Origin: Ziziphus jujuba
Lineage: Eukaryota > Streptophyta > Magnoliopsida > Rosales > Rhamnaceae
Reading direction: 5' to 3'
NCBI RefSeq assembly: GCF_031755915.1
Contig: NC_083390.1
Coordinates: 20,073,501 to 20,137,500 of the forward strand
Length of the DNA stretch: 64,000 bases
Both the position numbers and the translations under genes were made by a program. Positions 12,488 through 24,635 of the stretch are shown piece after piece. Under the pieces are notes generated by a model. The model was not told the origin of the DNA. It searched no databases and saw only the letters and a program-made list of their open reading frames with translations. Positions within the stretch are counted from its first letter, which is position 1. The number at the start of each line of letters is the position of its first letter.

Positions 12488-14397
12488 TTCTCATTCTTTT
12501 TGTTAGTACAAATTTCTCAATTTATTCAAAAAAGTAAGCAGTGGGGCCCATTTCATTTACTTACCATGGGCAGCGATCCTTATGCCTTTCACATCTCTGA
12601 TTGGCATCACCGTGGGTGTGACACGTGTATACATATTCCTTTTAGGATTTTGAAATCTGGCAATTTCGACGTACTGTTGCATATGTCTTGCGTAAACCAA
12701 TGGTAGATTCCATTCAAATTTACATGTTTTAAGTGGTACGTTGAAGACACTAAAAATAGAGAGGCAAAATTATTATAAATATGAAAGTGCATAATTGTAA
12801 ATGATATAAAAAATTTATAGATTTTTCTAGACTTAAAATGTGATACCGTTCCACTTCTTTTTCTTCCACTATCATTCTTTTTTTATATATTTTTTAAAAT
12901 AAATTTAGAATGATTAATTTTTTTATTAAATTTATTTATAAGTTAATAATTTTTTAATAATTTATCTATATATATATAAAAGACAATATCAATTTAATAT
13001 TATTAAAAAATTATCACATAATTAATTATTAAATTTTTGATAAAAATATTTGATACATATAATATTGTTCTTTTTTTTTTTCTTGCTTTTTGATTTAAAC
13101 TATTTATATATTTTTCACTTAAACCAATGGCTAAGAAACTTCACCTTCTCTTATGTATTTGATTCAGGTTTGTTTTTTATGTAAAAATTCAAAAATTTAT
13201 AGCTACTTTGTCTTTTTAGTCGTAGTTTTTTTTTGCATTACAATACGATTTTTTTTTAGATAATTAATCTTGCTCTAACATTACAATTTTATTTATTTGC
13301 TCAAGAACTTTATTTCATTTTATGCAAAAATACTCGAGCAAATGGAGCTCAATTATCAATAAAATATAAAATAAGTGTAACGTATCTGTCTGTTTTTTCA
13401 TTAATTTCGGTGCAAATTAGTGAAAACACCTCGTGCCTTATTAGACTTGGAATGAATTAAATATTTACGAACAATAGTTGAAGCAATTTTTCATATGCTT
13501 CCCTACTTTGTCCACATAAGGCAAAATACAAAACAGCATAGGAAACTTATAATTGGTAACAACGAATTTTTTTGGAAACTTACAGTTGTAGCCCATCCAA
13601 CAATTCTTTTTTTTTTTTTTTTTTTTCTGTGGTTTGAGTATAGCAAAAGCTTTAGAACCTAATGCAGCTAATAAGGATTTATTAGCCTATAAGTAAAAAA
13701 AAAATAACTGCATTATATATATATATATATATATATATTTTGTATGTATATATAGCTGCTATTGTAAAATTCTTCATTTTGCCCCAAAAAAAAACAAAAT
13801 CCTAACATATATCCCATTTAGAAAAAAAATATGTGGCTTCACATATATTTAATTAAAACCCTAAATTTTAATTAGGTTCTCAAGCTATTACTAGGGAGAA
13901 AGTATGTATGTATATGTGATATCTAATTTCTAAATATGTTTTATTTGTATTATATATATAACAATGTGAAACATGAATTTTAATTTGTTGAAAACATAGT
14001 TACCATCTTAATGATGTATTTAATGCCTACACTGTGAAACATGACTGGAAACATGTAAGTCATAAAATATATTACTTGAAATTATATGCAATTGGACAAG
14101 TCAGAGCACATGTATGTACTGAATACAAGCGCCAAAGTGCGCATCTATCCTTGCACACATGGAAGAGTCGTTTTCTGGTGGTAGAGTCGTTTTCTGGACT
14201 TTTTAAGTGGTCTAAATGTCTTAAAGACGCAAATATAATAATTGGCACGGTTTTTAATTTAGATAAATATTTTTCAAAAGAGCATGTATTGAAGGAAGTG
14301 AATAAGAGAGTCATGAGAGAGACGAAGATAAAGGACAAGATAATGATGAAGAAGAAGAAAGAAGGTAGATTTATTGCTTCTATTGCCATTGGTATTG
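12488..14397. other. AT-rich intergenic DNA
   Basis: No supported gene. It contains poly-T at about 13605-13626, a (TA)n run near 13713-13739 and dispersed AT-rich sequence. A 132-codon ORF that crosses into the inverted repeat at the right end has no recognisable domain and is not called. Confidence 0.5.
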
Positions 14398-15330
14398 TTA
14401 TGAATTTATCAAGAACTAATCCTAAATTCTAACACAAAACACCACAAGATTTATCGAGGTTCGGCAAGTTGCCTATGCCCTAGTTGCTCCAGTGAGACCC
14501 TTTGTTCTATCATTGATCTTGCTGTGTTTACAAGCCTAAATCACAGAACTACAATGGTGGAATCACAAATATACCCAAAACCAACACAATTGCCTTTACA
14601 CCCACTCTCTTTTTGTTTCCCACAAAGCACTCACACTAAACTCTCACAAAGAAAGAAATCTAAGTGAAACTATGAGAGAGGATAAGGAAATTCTCTTTGA
14701 AACTAGCTCTGCAATCTGACGTGAAAAATCCACTCGAGGTAGAAGACAATGATACTTATATGTAGCCTGATCTGACCTGTCTAAATATTAGACACAAAAT
14801 GACAATTTTGTCCTTCTTTACTAATGTGGCATTAAGGTGCACTGTTTTGTCCACCTAGAACATCAGCTTCGGTTTCTTTTTCTCCTTCGATCTCAAGCCT
14901 TTGAAAAACCTTCGAGCTGTGAGGATTAATTCTCACATATTGATACCACTTCCTCTCTCTTCTATACATATATATGTATCATTGTCTTCTACCTCGAGTG
15001 GATTTTTATGGTGTGAGAATCAGATTGCAGAGCTAGTTTCAGAGAGAATTTCCTTGTCCTCTCTGAGTTTCATATAAATCTCTTTCTTTGTGAGAGTTTA
15101 ATGTGAGTTCTTTGTGGGAAACAAAAGGAGAGTGGGCGTAAAGGAAATTGAGTTGGTTTTGGGTATCTGTGTGATTTCACCATTGTAGCTCTGTGATTTA
15201 GATTTGTAAAACACAGCAAGATTAATAATAAAACAAAGGCTCTCACTGGAACAACAAAGACTGCTGAATCTCTATAAATTTCGTAATGTTTTGTGTTACA
15301 ATTTAGGATTAGTTCTTGATAAATTCATAA
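14398..15330. mobile_element. Long inverted repeat of LTR-like fragments
   Basis: The left arm (14398-14765) and right arm (14963-15330) are reverse complements over about 365 bases, with scattered mismatches and small gaps. They are separated by a 197-base spacer. Matching blocks include TTATGAATTTATCAAGAACT at the outer ends and CACTCGAGGTAGAAGACAAT near the inner ends. On the minus strand the right arm is followed by TGGTATCA at 14941-14948, the start of the usual initiator-Met tRNA primer-binding site of Copia-type elements, so the arms look like LTR fragments in opposed orientation. No gag or pol ORF is present. This could be a TRIM-like or rearranged element. A transcript through it would fold into a long hairpin. 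Confidence 0.75.
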
Positions 15331-16333
15331 AAAGTATAAGAATTATGAATACCATCATCATAACCATAAATTTCCCTCATATGAATTTGATCCATAGACA
15401 TCCTTGCACTGAAGATTTGCTAATTTTGAAAGTGAATGGAAAGTATTTGATTTAAGATTTATTTGGTATAACTTATATAAAAAAAAGCTTTTATTTGTAT
15501 AATTTTTTAAATAGAGTTTATATAAAAAATGTTTTTATTGAAAAATTATTAAATGTTTAATTGTCATTTTTTTTTATACAAATTATCTAATTTATAAAAC
15601 TATTCAAAAAAATTTTATATTTTGTATGATTCAAATATATGAACACAATTAGAAGTTTTTAACTACTGAAACTATCATAGTTAAAATGAATTTTTATAAA
15701 AAGTCAAAAAATTTTATTTTTTCTTTGGATTAGAAAAATATTTTTTACATGGTTTAACCTTTTATATATTTTTTATTATTATTAAAATGATTCAATTAAA
15801 TGAAAGTAGCCTCCTCAAAAGTTGTGTATGTTTTATGAAAAGCATTTTCTTTTAACAAAAGCAATTTAGACACTATTTTTGTTAATATATACATTAGTAT
15901 GATGTCTTTTGGATGGAGTTATAGTTTGTAAGAGAGTTTTATAATTGGCTTTTCAATGCTAATTTAACACGTAGCATCTTCATGTCTGGATAGAAATTTA
16001 ATATAACTTCATTTTTACAACGTCTCATATAATAACAAATCATTATTATTAAAATCTTCACAATTTCTTACAAGCCGAGTGAATTTCATTTGTTTCTAAA
16101 ATTAATGTTAAGTTTGAATCCTCCGATAATCCCAATGTAACAATATAACAAAAAATATATACATACATAAGAAAGAGAGACAGAGAGAGAGAGGACTTTA
16201 ATAATTTGGTCTTCTCCGGATTAGTTATTCTAATGTTATTTATTTATATATTTCATTTCGTGCTATAGGGTGGAAAGAATAATAAAATAATAGGTCTTTT
16301 TTCTGGAGAAGATAAGTGCGTGGAATTCATCGT
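15331..16333. other. AT-rich spacer and distal upstream region of propeller gene 1
   Basis: No ORF. From about 15900 onward the sequence (for example GGCTTTTCAATGCTA and AAAATCTTCACA) recurs upstream of the second propeller gene near 18350-18480 and 18880-18930. It therefore belongs to the tandem duplication unit. A short GA-rich run lies near 16172-16192. Confidence 0.6.
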
Positions 16334-16395
16334 CCAATCTGATAGAAGCAAAAACCATTTGACAAGAAATCATTGAATGAATTCTTGGACAAAGA
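16334..16395 (+). promoter_or_regulatory. Conserved upstream block of propeller gene 1
   Basis: The block starts CCAATC and contains CATTTGACAAGAAATCA followed by GAATGAATTCTTGGACAA. Closely similar blocks precede the other two paralogues (19333-19393 and 24636-24750), at about 110-230 bases before each start codon. Conservation among paralogues while neighbouring spacer diverges suggests proximal promoter or 5' UTR function. The CCAAT core is a candidate NF-Y site. Confidence 0.55.
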
Positions 16396-16504
16396 AAAAA
16401 AGAAGAATCATTTCAAAAACTTTTTGTGTAATCTCTCTTAACTTCTTGTGTTACAAAAGTTTCTGCTACTGCTACACTTGCTTACCCCAGTGACTAGTAC
16501 TACC

Positions 16505-17623
16505 ATGTCTCCAATTCAATCTCAACCATCCACTTCCTCCTTCATCATCACCATCCTCATCATCTTTTTGCTGGGTCCACTTCCACACCAAGCCCAAGCT
16601 CGGAAGCCTCATGTCATCCATTTCCGATCCCCAAATCTCTACCCGGAGGGCATCACCTGGGATCCCTCCGCCAAACACTTCATCCTCGGCTCCTTCTGGA
16701 ACCGTATTCTCGTCTCCGTCTCCGATTCCGGCACTGTCGAAACCATAATCTCCGACCACTCTCTACCGGAGAACGTTACCTTCTTGGGCCTCGCCGTCGA
16801 TTCCGTCAACGACCGTCTACTCGCCGTCGTCCAGGCCATGGAACCACTCCCTCACTTCCAGGCCCTCGCAGCCTATGACCTCCGTTCTCACCGCCGCGTC
16901 TTCCTATCTCCCCTCCCGTCAGACACCGACGACGGCACGCGGCGGGAGATCGCAAACGACGTCGCGGTGGACTCCAAGGGCAACGCTTACGTTACCAATT
17001 CGGCCGGGAACTTCATCTGGAAAGTCAACGACCGAGGAGAAGCTTCTATTTTCTCCAAGTCGGCGATATTCAATTTCCATCCAGTGGACAAAGACTCGCC
17101 GTTCAGCTTCTGCGGTCTAAACGGCATCGTTTACGTCGGCGAGGGTTACTTCCTTGTTGTCCAAAGCAATACGGGGAAGATGTACAAGGTGGACGCCGAC
17201 GACGGCACGGCACAGCAGGTGGTGCTGCCCCAGGACTTGCCACTGGCCGACGGGATCGCGATGCGCAAAGACGGCGTCGTTGTGGTGGTGTCGCAGCATA
17301 AGATGTGGCTTTTGAAGAGCGAGGACACGTGGGGGGAAGCGGTAGTTTTTGACGAAATTGACCTTGATCGGGAGGCTTTTCCAACCACCGTTGTTATCGG
17401 GGCTGAGGAGAGGATATATGTGGTATATAGTCAATTGTTGGATACAATGAGGGGAAACGTAGGGCGGGATAAGTTTAGGATAGAGGAAGTGAGGTCCGAG
17501 AAGGAAAGTGGGCTAGATCATTTTTGGATGTTTGTACTAATCGGGTTGGGCTTGGCCTGTTTCCTCTTTTGGAGATTCCAGAGGCGCCGGTTTGTTAACA
17601 ACTTCGATAAAAAGACCACTTAG
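16505..17623 (+). CDS. SMP-30/gluconolactonase-like beta-propeller membrane protein, copy 1
   Basis: An intronless 372-residue protein. The ATG at 16505 is chosen because it aligns with the starts of the two paralogues; upstream codons in frame lack ATG. Residues about 12-32 are a signal peptide or anchor ending QAQARKP. The body is a six-bladed-propeller-like domain of the SMP-30/calcium-dependent phosphotriesterase superfamily. Candidate metal ligands, by analogy with that family, are Glu48 (YPEGITWDP), Asn151/Asp152 (ANDVAVDSKGNAYVTNS), Asn206 (CGLNGIVY) and Asp249 (ADGIAMRKDG). Residues about 340-357 (FWMFVLIGLGLACFLFW) form a membrane segment followed by a basic tail, so the propeller probably faces the ER lumen or apoplast. 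The plant family (by memory At2g47370/At2g16760) has no established substrate, so catalytic activity is inference. First of three tandem copies. Confidence 0.88.
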   Translation: MSPIQSQPSTSSFIITILIIFLLGPLPHQAQARKPHVIHFRSPNLYPEGITWDPSAKHFILGSFWNRILVSVSDSGTVETIISDHSLPENVTFLGLAVDSVNDRLLAVVQAMEPLPHFQALAAYDLRSHRRVFLSPLPSDTDDGTRREIANDVAVDSKGNAYVTNSAGNFIWKVNDRGEASIFSKSAIFNFHPVDKDSPFSFCGLNGIVYVGEGYFLVVQSNTGKMYKVDADDGTAQQVVLPQDLPLADGIAMRKDGVVVVVSQHKMWLLKSEDTWGEAVVFDEIDLDREAFPTTVVIGAEERIYVVYSQLLDTMRGNVGRDKFRIEEVRSEKESGLDHFWMFVLIGLGLACFLFWRFQRRRFVNNFDKKTT

Positions 17624-19332
17624 TTTTTTCTTTTTCTTTTTTTTTTTTTTTTGGGTAACACTTGTTGTATTGTTTCTTTTGTTTATGATAATGAATGGTT
17701 TGATGTGATTAATATTTTACGTGTAAATGTATATATACATGTATATATTTCTTTTGGCATGTCAAAACTCAAAATTGGATATGGCTTTTTATATTTTAGA
17801 TAAATCCCAAAATCTGAAATTATCGTCAATCATGGCTGATTATTGCTATCTACATTGTTGGAAGTAGACGACGGACATGGTTTTTGTTATGTTAATGCGG
17901 GTTGGGTTATTGATGTTTATAACATGGTTTATATGCATGCTTAAGAAAAGGATGGACTTTTTTCGAAACAAAAATAAATTAATTAATTAAAAAATTAAAA
18001 AAAAAGACAGACCATGTAATAATTATCTCATAATTTTTCAATATTATATAGAATTTTGATCTTGAATTTCCAAACAATTTTCAGATTAAAAAATAATAAT
18101 AATACTGCCATAGTATCAAATAATTTACAAATGATATGAATAAGTGAACATAATTAAACAATTTCACATTGTTGTCTTATCATTTAAAAAGAAAAAACAA
18201 CAACAACAACAAAAGAAAAAAAGGTCAGAGGTAAAACCCAAAGGGTTTTTTAAGGTTGTTAAACAATATAGGAACCCGTATCACTGTAAACACTGTCTAA
18301 ATTATGTATTAGTTTATAAACATGGTTTTTGTTAAATTTTTACGTGTCTGGGACGAATAATAGTTTGCGAGAGAGTTTCTTAAATGGCTTTTCAATGCTA
18401 TAGCACCTAGTATCCTCGTATCTGGACGGCGATTAATGTTAACTTATTTTTAATCGCGTCTCTTGATTATTAACATGCCATTATGGTTTTCTTTTTTTCT
18501 TTTTCTTTTTTTTTTCAATTTGGGCTAGTGCTCTTACCATCTATATATATATATACAAACATCAATAATCCCCCTTACTGCTTTAAGCAAAAAAATAAAT
18601 AAATAATTCACCTTACTACAAGTTGTTGTGTATATTCCAAAAGAAGAAAATAAAAAAATTGTTGTCGCCCTCCACCTTATTTTTAACATTATTTATTGAA
18701 AAATCTCGTGCACATCTGAAAATCGTATAAATGTACTGATTTTGTGATTAGTATTGTACACTAACTAAAAGATATATGAAAGTATTATATATATATATAT
18801 ATATATATAAGTAGTACAATTATTTTTCAAAAATATAAATTTTTTTAAAAGTAATAAATATTCATTTATTGATAAACAATTGCTGTATCAAAATCTTCAC
18901 ATTTCCTAGCAAGCCAAGTGAATCTTAATATAACGAAAAATATATAATAATAATGACAAATTTATAATAGAAAAAATAATAACAATAATAATAAGGGAAA
19001 GGGTGAAACCCGTTAAATTATTATTATTATTTATAATAATGTTAACTTTAATTTGGTCTACTTTAGATTGCTTTTAGGATAATTATATCTTCAATCCTAT
19101 AGTAGGAATGTTTGCATGATAATGTTTTAAAAATATTATTACTAATATTATCATACAAAAATGATAATTTATTCAAAAATGGTTATTTTGTATGTGCGAA
19201 ATGTATCTTGTTTGATTATCATTTTGTGAAAATAAAATAAAATAAATTTGATTTTTATAAAATTAAAAAAAAAAAATCAATCTTTTACGAGGGAAAAATA
19301 TAGGGGGCAAAATAGTGCGTCGAAATCATCAA
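17624..19332. other. Spacer between propeller genes 1 and 2
   Basis: Begins with the T-rich 3' UTR of gene 1. About 18350-18480 and 18880-18930 match the upstream flank of gene 1. The roughly 400 bases between those blocks (about 18480-18880), with poly-T and (TA)n tracts, have no counterpart in the gene 1 flank and look like an insertion here or a deletion there. No ORF is supported. Confidence 0.55.
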
Positions 19333-19393
19333 CCAATCCGATCGGTGGAAAACCCATTTGACAAGAAATCATCGAATGAATTCTTGGACAAGA
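19333..19393 (+). promoter_or_regulatory. Conserved upstream block of propeller gene 2
   Basis: CCAATCCGAT followed by CCCATTTGACAAGAAATCAT and GAATGAATTCTTGGACAAG, nearly identical to the block before gene 1. It ends about 80 bases before the start codon. Confidence 0.55.
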
Positions 19394-19474
19394 AAAAGAA
19401 GTCATAACTTTTGTGCAGTCTCTATGTTATAAATTCCTGCTACTTCCAGGCACACACCTTACACCAATACTACC

Positions 19475-20620
19475 ATGTCTCTGATACAATCTCAAGATTC
19501 TCAACCATCCATTAGCTCCATCATCATCATCATCATCATACTTATCCTCTTCTTTCTTGGCCCACTTCCACACCAAGCCCAAGCTCGGAAGCCCCATGTC
19601 ATCCATTTCCGATCCCAAGATCTCTACCCGGAGGGCATCACCTGGGACCCAACGGCCCAACGCTTCATCGTCGGGTCCTTCCGTGACCGTACTCTTCTCT
19701 CCGTCTCCTATTCCGGAGCCGTCGAAACCCTAATCTCCGACCATTCCCTCCCGGAGAACGTCTCCTTCTTGGGCCTCGCCATCGATTCCGTCCACAACCG
19801 TCTACTCGCCGCCGTCCAGGCCATGGAACCACTCCCACACTTCCACGCCCTCGCCGCCTATGACCTCCGTTCCCGCCGCCGCGTCTTCCTATCTCCCCTC
19901 CCTTCCAACACCGACAACAACGACGGCACACGGCAGATCGCAAACGATGTCACGGTGGACTCCGAGGGAAACGCTTACGTCACCAATTCGGCCGGGAACT
20001 TCATTTGGAAAGTGGACGATCGAGGCTCAGCTTCCATTTTCTCCAAGTCGGCGATCTACAATTCCCATCCAGTGGACAAAGATGCACCGGCCAGCTTCTG
20101 CGGCCTAAACGGCATCGTTTACGCAAGCGAAGGTTACTTCTTGGTGGTCCAAACCAACACGGGGAAGATGTACAAGGTGGACGCCGGCCACGGGACTGCA
20201 CGGCAGGTGGTGCTGCGGGAGGATTTGGAACTGGCCGACGGGATCGCGATGCGCAAAGACGGCGTCGTTGTGGTGGTTTCGCAGCACAAGGCATGGCTGT
20301 TGAACTTGAAGAGCGAGGATAATTGGGGTGAAGCGGTGGTTTATGACAAAATTGACCTTGAACAAGAGGGGTTTCCGACTTCGGTTGTTGTGGGAGTTGA
20401 GGAGAGGATATATGTGGTATACAGTTATTTGTTGGAGGTTATGAGGGGAAATGTAGGGAGGGATGAGTTTAGGATAGTGGAAGTGAGGTCGGAGAAGGAA
20501 AGCAGGGAAGAAGATCATGTTTGGATGTTTGTACTAATCGGGTTGGGGTTGGCCTGCTTCCTCTTTTGGGGATTTCATATGCGCCGGTTTGCTAACAACT
20601 CGGATAAAAAGGCCACTTAG
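19475..20620 (+). CDS. SMP-30/gluconolactonase-like beta-propeller membrane protein, copy 2
   Basis: An intronless 381-residue paralogue and the closest relative of copy 1; the two start codons are 2,970 bases apart. It has the same architecture: hydrophobic N terminus ending QAQARKP, YPEGITWDP, ANDVTVDSEGNAYVTNS, CGLNGIVY, ADGIAMRKDG and a C-terminal membrane segment (VWMFVLIGLGLACFLFW) with a basic tail. All candidate metal ligands are kept and the frame is intact, so the gene is probably functional. Small length differences lie in the N-terminal isoleucine run, the loop after FLSPLPSN (an extra NN) and LLNLKSED. The substrate is unknown. Confidence 0.88.
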   Translation: MSLIQSQDSQPSISSIIIIIIILILFFLGPLPHQAQARKPHVIHFRSQDLYPEGITWDPTAQRFIVGSFRDRTLLSVSYSGAVETLISDHSLPENVSFLGLAIDSVHNRLLAAVQAMEPLPHFHALAAYDLRSRRRVFLSPLPSNTDNNDGTRQIANDVTVDSEGNAYVTNSAGNFIWKVDDRGSASIFSKSAIYNSHPVDKDAPASFCGLNGIVYASEGYFLVVQTNTGKMYKVDAGHGTARQVVLREDLELADGIAMRKDGVVVVVSQHKAWLLNLKSEDNWGEAVVYDKIDLEQEGFPTSVVVGVEERIYVVYSYLLEVMRGNVGRDEFRIVEVRSEKESREEDHVWMFVLIGLGLACFLFWGFHMRRFANNSDKKAT

Positions 20621-20622
20621 AT

Positions 20623-20636
20623 TTATATATATATAT

Positions 20637-20673
<37 letters not shown>
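20623..20673. repeat. (TA)n tract just after propeller gene 2
   Basis: Two adjacent (TA)n runs begin within ten bases of the stop codon, so they are part of the 3' UTR. On RNA they could fold into an AU hairpin. Confidence 0.9.
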
Positions 20674-21020
20674 GAAGTTTATTTTTTGTAACACATACTA
20701 GCTTTATTATCTTGAATAAAATAACAAATTACTGTTTACTTATATATTTTTTCCTTTGGTGAATTACTATTTTCTTATGTGATTGTTTTGAATTTGAATA
20801 CGCGCTGATCTTGAATTGGTATTCCATAATTTACATCATGTAATGTGAGAGTGAGATAAGCTAGTGTTACATCCTAGATCCAAAATCGCCCAACTTATGA
20901 CCCAAAAATGCCAAATGCATAGAGGCCCAGTTTAAATATCACCTGCCCAAAAAACCATGTGCATGCGAGAGTGTCTCTAATTTTGATTTTGATTTTTTAT
21001 TTTTTAAAATGAATCTGGAT

Positions 21021-21022
<2 letters not shown>

Positions 21023-21055
<33 letters not shown>
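21023..21055. repeat. 33-base poly-T tract
   Basis: The longest homopolymer in the window. It may be a retroposon-type tail, but no element is recognisable beside it. Confidence 0.9.
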
Positions 21056-21056
<1 letters not shown>

Positions 21057-21631
21057 GATAAACGGAATCTGGATAGTTATTGGTTGATAGAAGTTTCTGC
21101 TAAGCTTATTTTGGACTTAATCGTACCAAAAGTTTTGTGATCTTGTTTTGATCCTAATTATTCATAATCATGAATACTTGGTTGGAATTGGTATTACCTT
21201 ATAGAATTACTCTCTGGTCCCTGCCAAAATTATCAAACTTTTCACGTAAGTCGAATAATAATAATAATTGTGGAAATTATCTACACTAAAATAAATAAAT
21301 TAAGTTCAATGTAGAACCTTTATGATTCTATAAATTAATAATATTTTAACGGTTGAAATTGAGATCATAGTTGAACCGGTAAATATCATACTTTTTTATT
21401 TTTTTCTGCACAAATTTAAATTTATAACAAAATAATAATACCGATAATTATCTTAAAAATAATAATAATCTTTTAGAAATGATTTAAAAGAAGTATGCAT
21501 AAATAAAACCAATTTGATTGTAAGCATATATAAATAAATTCAATTATTAATTTTTGATATATATATATATATATATATATCCTTACACTTCAACAAAAGT
21601 TTACCTTTTTTACAAGTTATATAAATCATAC

Positions 21632-21685
<54 letters not shown>

Positions 21686-22192
21686 CTGAAAACAATTTGA
21701 TTGTAGAGCATTGAAAAATAGTTCGTCTTGTGTAGTTAAGGCTTAAAAATTCATAAGAATGACTAAATTTGGGTTCGGGATTGGAATGATTATCACTGGA
21801 ATGATTGCAATTGTTTTTACAGTTGAAGTAGAAGTAAATCTTCCTCTTCCACCACCACTTCCATCCCATTTTTTTGCACCTTTTTCACTTATCAATGATA
21901 AATGCACCTACTTCACTTATCAGTGCGCTCTTTTTTTCTTTTTCTTTTTTTTTGATAAATAACTTATCAGTGCACTCTTGGTTGTACCAAATACAGAACC
22001 ACTGCAAATAATATTAATGTTGGATTAGGTATCAAAATCTACCTCTTATACTTTTAATTTGGTTCAATTATTTTTTACATGCAAAGTTATGTATCTAGAT
22101 GATAAACTAGAACACTTGGTATATGAATATGGTGTTCATTATAAGATAGGAGAATATTCCGCTAAACCAAAATAACATATATATATATATAT

Positions 22193-22238
<46 letters not shown>

Positions 22239-23569
22239 GCTTTTGATATTATATATATGTGTATGCAAGCATCTGTTATTTGTTTTCAAAATTATAAAAT
22301 TCTTGTCACCAATTCCTTACATTAACAAAATTGAATCAAGTGAATGATTATACGGAAACCTGCTACAAGGATTGCAAGAAGGAATATTAGCTATATATAT
22401 ATATATATAGTTAATTTGTTTTTTATTTTATTCTTTTGTTTGTTTGCTGGTTTGTTGGTTTTTGTTTTGTTTTATTATTATTATTATTATTATTTTGACG
22501 ATCACTGCCTCTGTTCTGCGGAATGTAAGGCATTTGCCATTTGTTGTGTCATCAGTTCTCTTGAGTTTCTTAGGCTGGCATTTATATCTTAATTAAGATA
22601 GGAGCTTTTAGAAATGAATCCGATTTTCTCCTCAGCAAATCTTTTTCAAACATTTTTAGAAATTTGCATGATCAAGACCTAAGAATTTGTTTGGTCAGTT
22701 GTTTTTTAAAAACAAATTTTTTATTTTAAAAAAATAGAAAATAGTTCTTTAAAACATTTATATTGTATTTGGTTGTTGTTTTCTTAAAACAATTTTTTAA
22801 AACAAAAGCGAAAAAACAAACAATAATATTTCTTCATTTTCGCTTGTTTTTCAAACAATTTTAATATGTTCAAAAAAAGTTATGTAAACAAGCAATTTAA
22901 TATCAATCAACGATCGAAGGTCTAGGTTGAACCGGATCAAGATTTGAAACCAAATAGGTTTGGAGCGCTAGAATGGGCTGCAATTCTGAATTGCTAAACA
23001 CCCTTTGTCTGTTTGTTTGCGTTATTATTATTATTATTATTATATATTACTTCGTTTTTGTAAAACTATATAAAAAGTGTTTTTTTTAATTTATTCTTTA
23101 TTTAAAAAATAAAAAATAAAAAAAGCACAGCCAATCAGTGCCTATTGAGGGGTTTTCTTTACAATTCGAAAATGATTCTATACAATTCTATTATTTATAC
23201 ACTATTATTTAAATATATAAAAAATATAAAAATACTTAATGCAATATTATTAATACTTAAGATATCCATGCTTCGTACCATTTCAAAATTACATATCTTT
23301 TATAAATAAAATTTTTTTTACAATTCTAAATTAACTATATACAATCCTATAAAAATTAATTTTATTAGATTATTTTTCTTTTCTTCTTTCTCATTTTGAA
23401 TTAAGGTTGACTTTCATCTTCTTTATTTTTTTATATTTTTTGTTAGTTTTTAATGATATGAAGTGTTATTTATTTGATAGGAAAAAACCAACCATCACGA
23501 ACAAAGTAGGATAGCTAGAGACTGGGTTTGACATGATTTATGAACATATTTGGAATATTTGAATTTGTT

Positions 23570-24000
23570 CAATCCAACAATTTCGTAACATTTTTGTGAA
23601 GTATATTCTTAGATGGTTCGATTATAAACTTTTGTTAAATTTTGAAATAGTTCGGTTATAACCTTTTGAATAGATTTAAAGTAGTTCATACGTGTACTTT
23701 TGAACATATTTAAAATTATAATTTACTATTTTGGAGCATTCGATCATAAACTTATTATTAAGTGTGTTCATTTGTATATTTCTGAACACGTTAAATTTAT
23801 TTAATCCAATAATTTCAAACTCTTTTCATAATATATTTTTTAATGCTTCGATAGTAAAATTTTGTACAACTGAATATGTTTAGTTATAAGCTTCTAAACA
23901 TATTAAAGTTGTTTAATTGTGTACTTTTGAACATCTTCAAAATTATAATTTATTATATTGGAGTGTTCAGTTATAAACTTCTATCCAAATTTCAACAACA
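23570..24000. repeat. Degenerate tandem duplication with a period of about 230 bases
   Basis: The segment from about 23571 (TTCAATCCAACAATTTC) recurs from about 23800 (TTTAATCCAATAATTTC). Parallel landmarks are GTACTTTTGAACAT followed by AAAATTATAATTTA, then TTGGAG and a TTATAAACTT-like end. The copies are substantially diverged and noncoding. Origin unknown, possibly an internal repeat of an old element. Confidence 0.65.
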
Positions 24001-24635
24001 CATTTTAATCCAACACTTCCATTATCTATATCATTTTTATCCTGCATATATTTTATATTCAATTACATGTAAATCGTCAATAATTAAAAAAAATGGACAT
24101 ATTTCATAATGTTAATATATGTATAAATATATAATGCTCTAGATAAATGTCAAACATATTAAGAAAATACAGATAAACGCTTCTGAACAATTAAAAAATA
24201 TTCAGTTTTAAACTATCAAATAAAAGATAAATTTTAATATAACATGATCAAATATAAAAGTATTGTTCCGACCTGATCGTTGGTAAGCCATGGAAAAAAA
24301 AAATTCAAACTAAAATAATTATTAGAAAATAAAAAAAATAAAAAAAAATTAAATACATTTTACTGTACCTATTTTTAGACTTATTTATAACGTATAATTT
24401 GAGAAAAAAATAAAACTATATAAAAAAAATAAATAAATAAAATTAATAAATATTTTTAATAATAATTTTAAATAAAAATATAAATATAAATTAATAATGA
24501 ACTCAATAGAATCCAAATACTAATAAGATTAGAAATCCTATTTTCATGTACTTTTTATTATTATTTTCTTTTATCTATACGTCTCCACGCATAGAAGAAG
24601 AAGAACAGCGGATGATACTGCCACGAAGCGTTCGT

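Larger units (their letters stand above)
20674..24635. other. Spacer between propeller genes 2 and 3
   Basis: AT-rich and without a supported gene. It holds a 33-base poly-T (21023-21055), (TA)n at about 21559-21581, a (CA)n/(TA)n compound repeat at about 21631-21685, a (TA)n/(GA)n compound repeat at about 22177-22235, TTA trinucleotide runs near 22474-22493 and 23024-23042, and an old tandem duplication at about 23570-24000 (separate entry). It is longer than the first spacer, in keeping with an older duplication. Confidence 0.55.

Noticed and set aside
14034..14432. 132-codon ORF on the plus strand next to the inverted repeat
   Set aside because: Lys/Met-rich, no recognisable domain, ends inside the repeat arm, and has an overlapping antisense ORF of similar length. 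Most likely chance.
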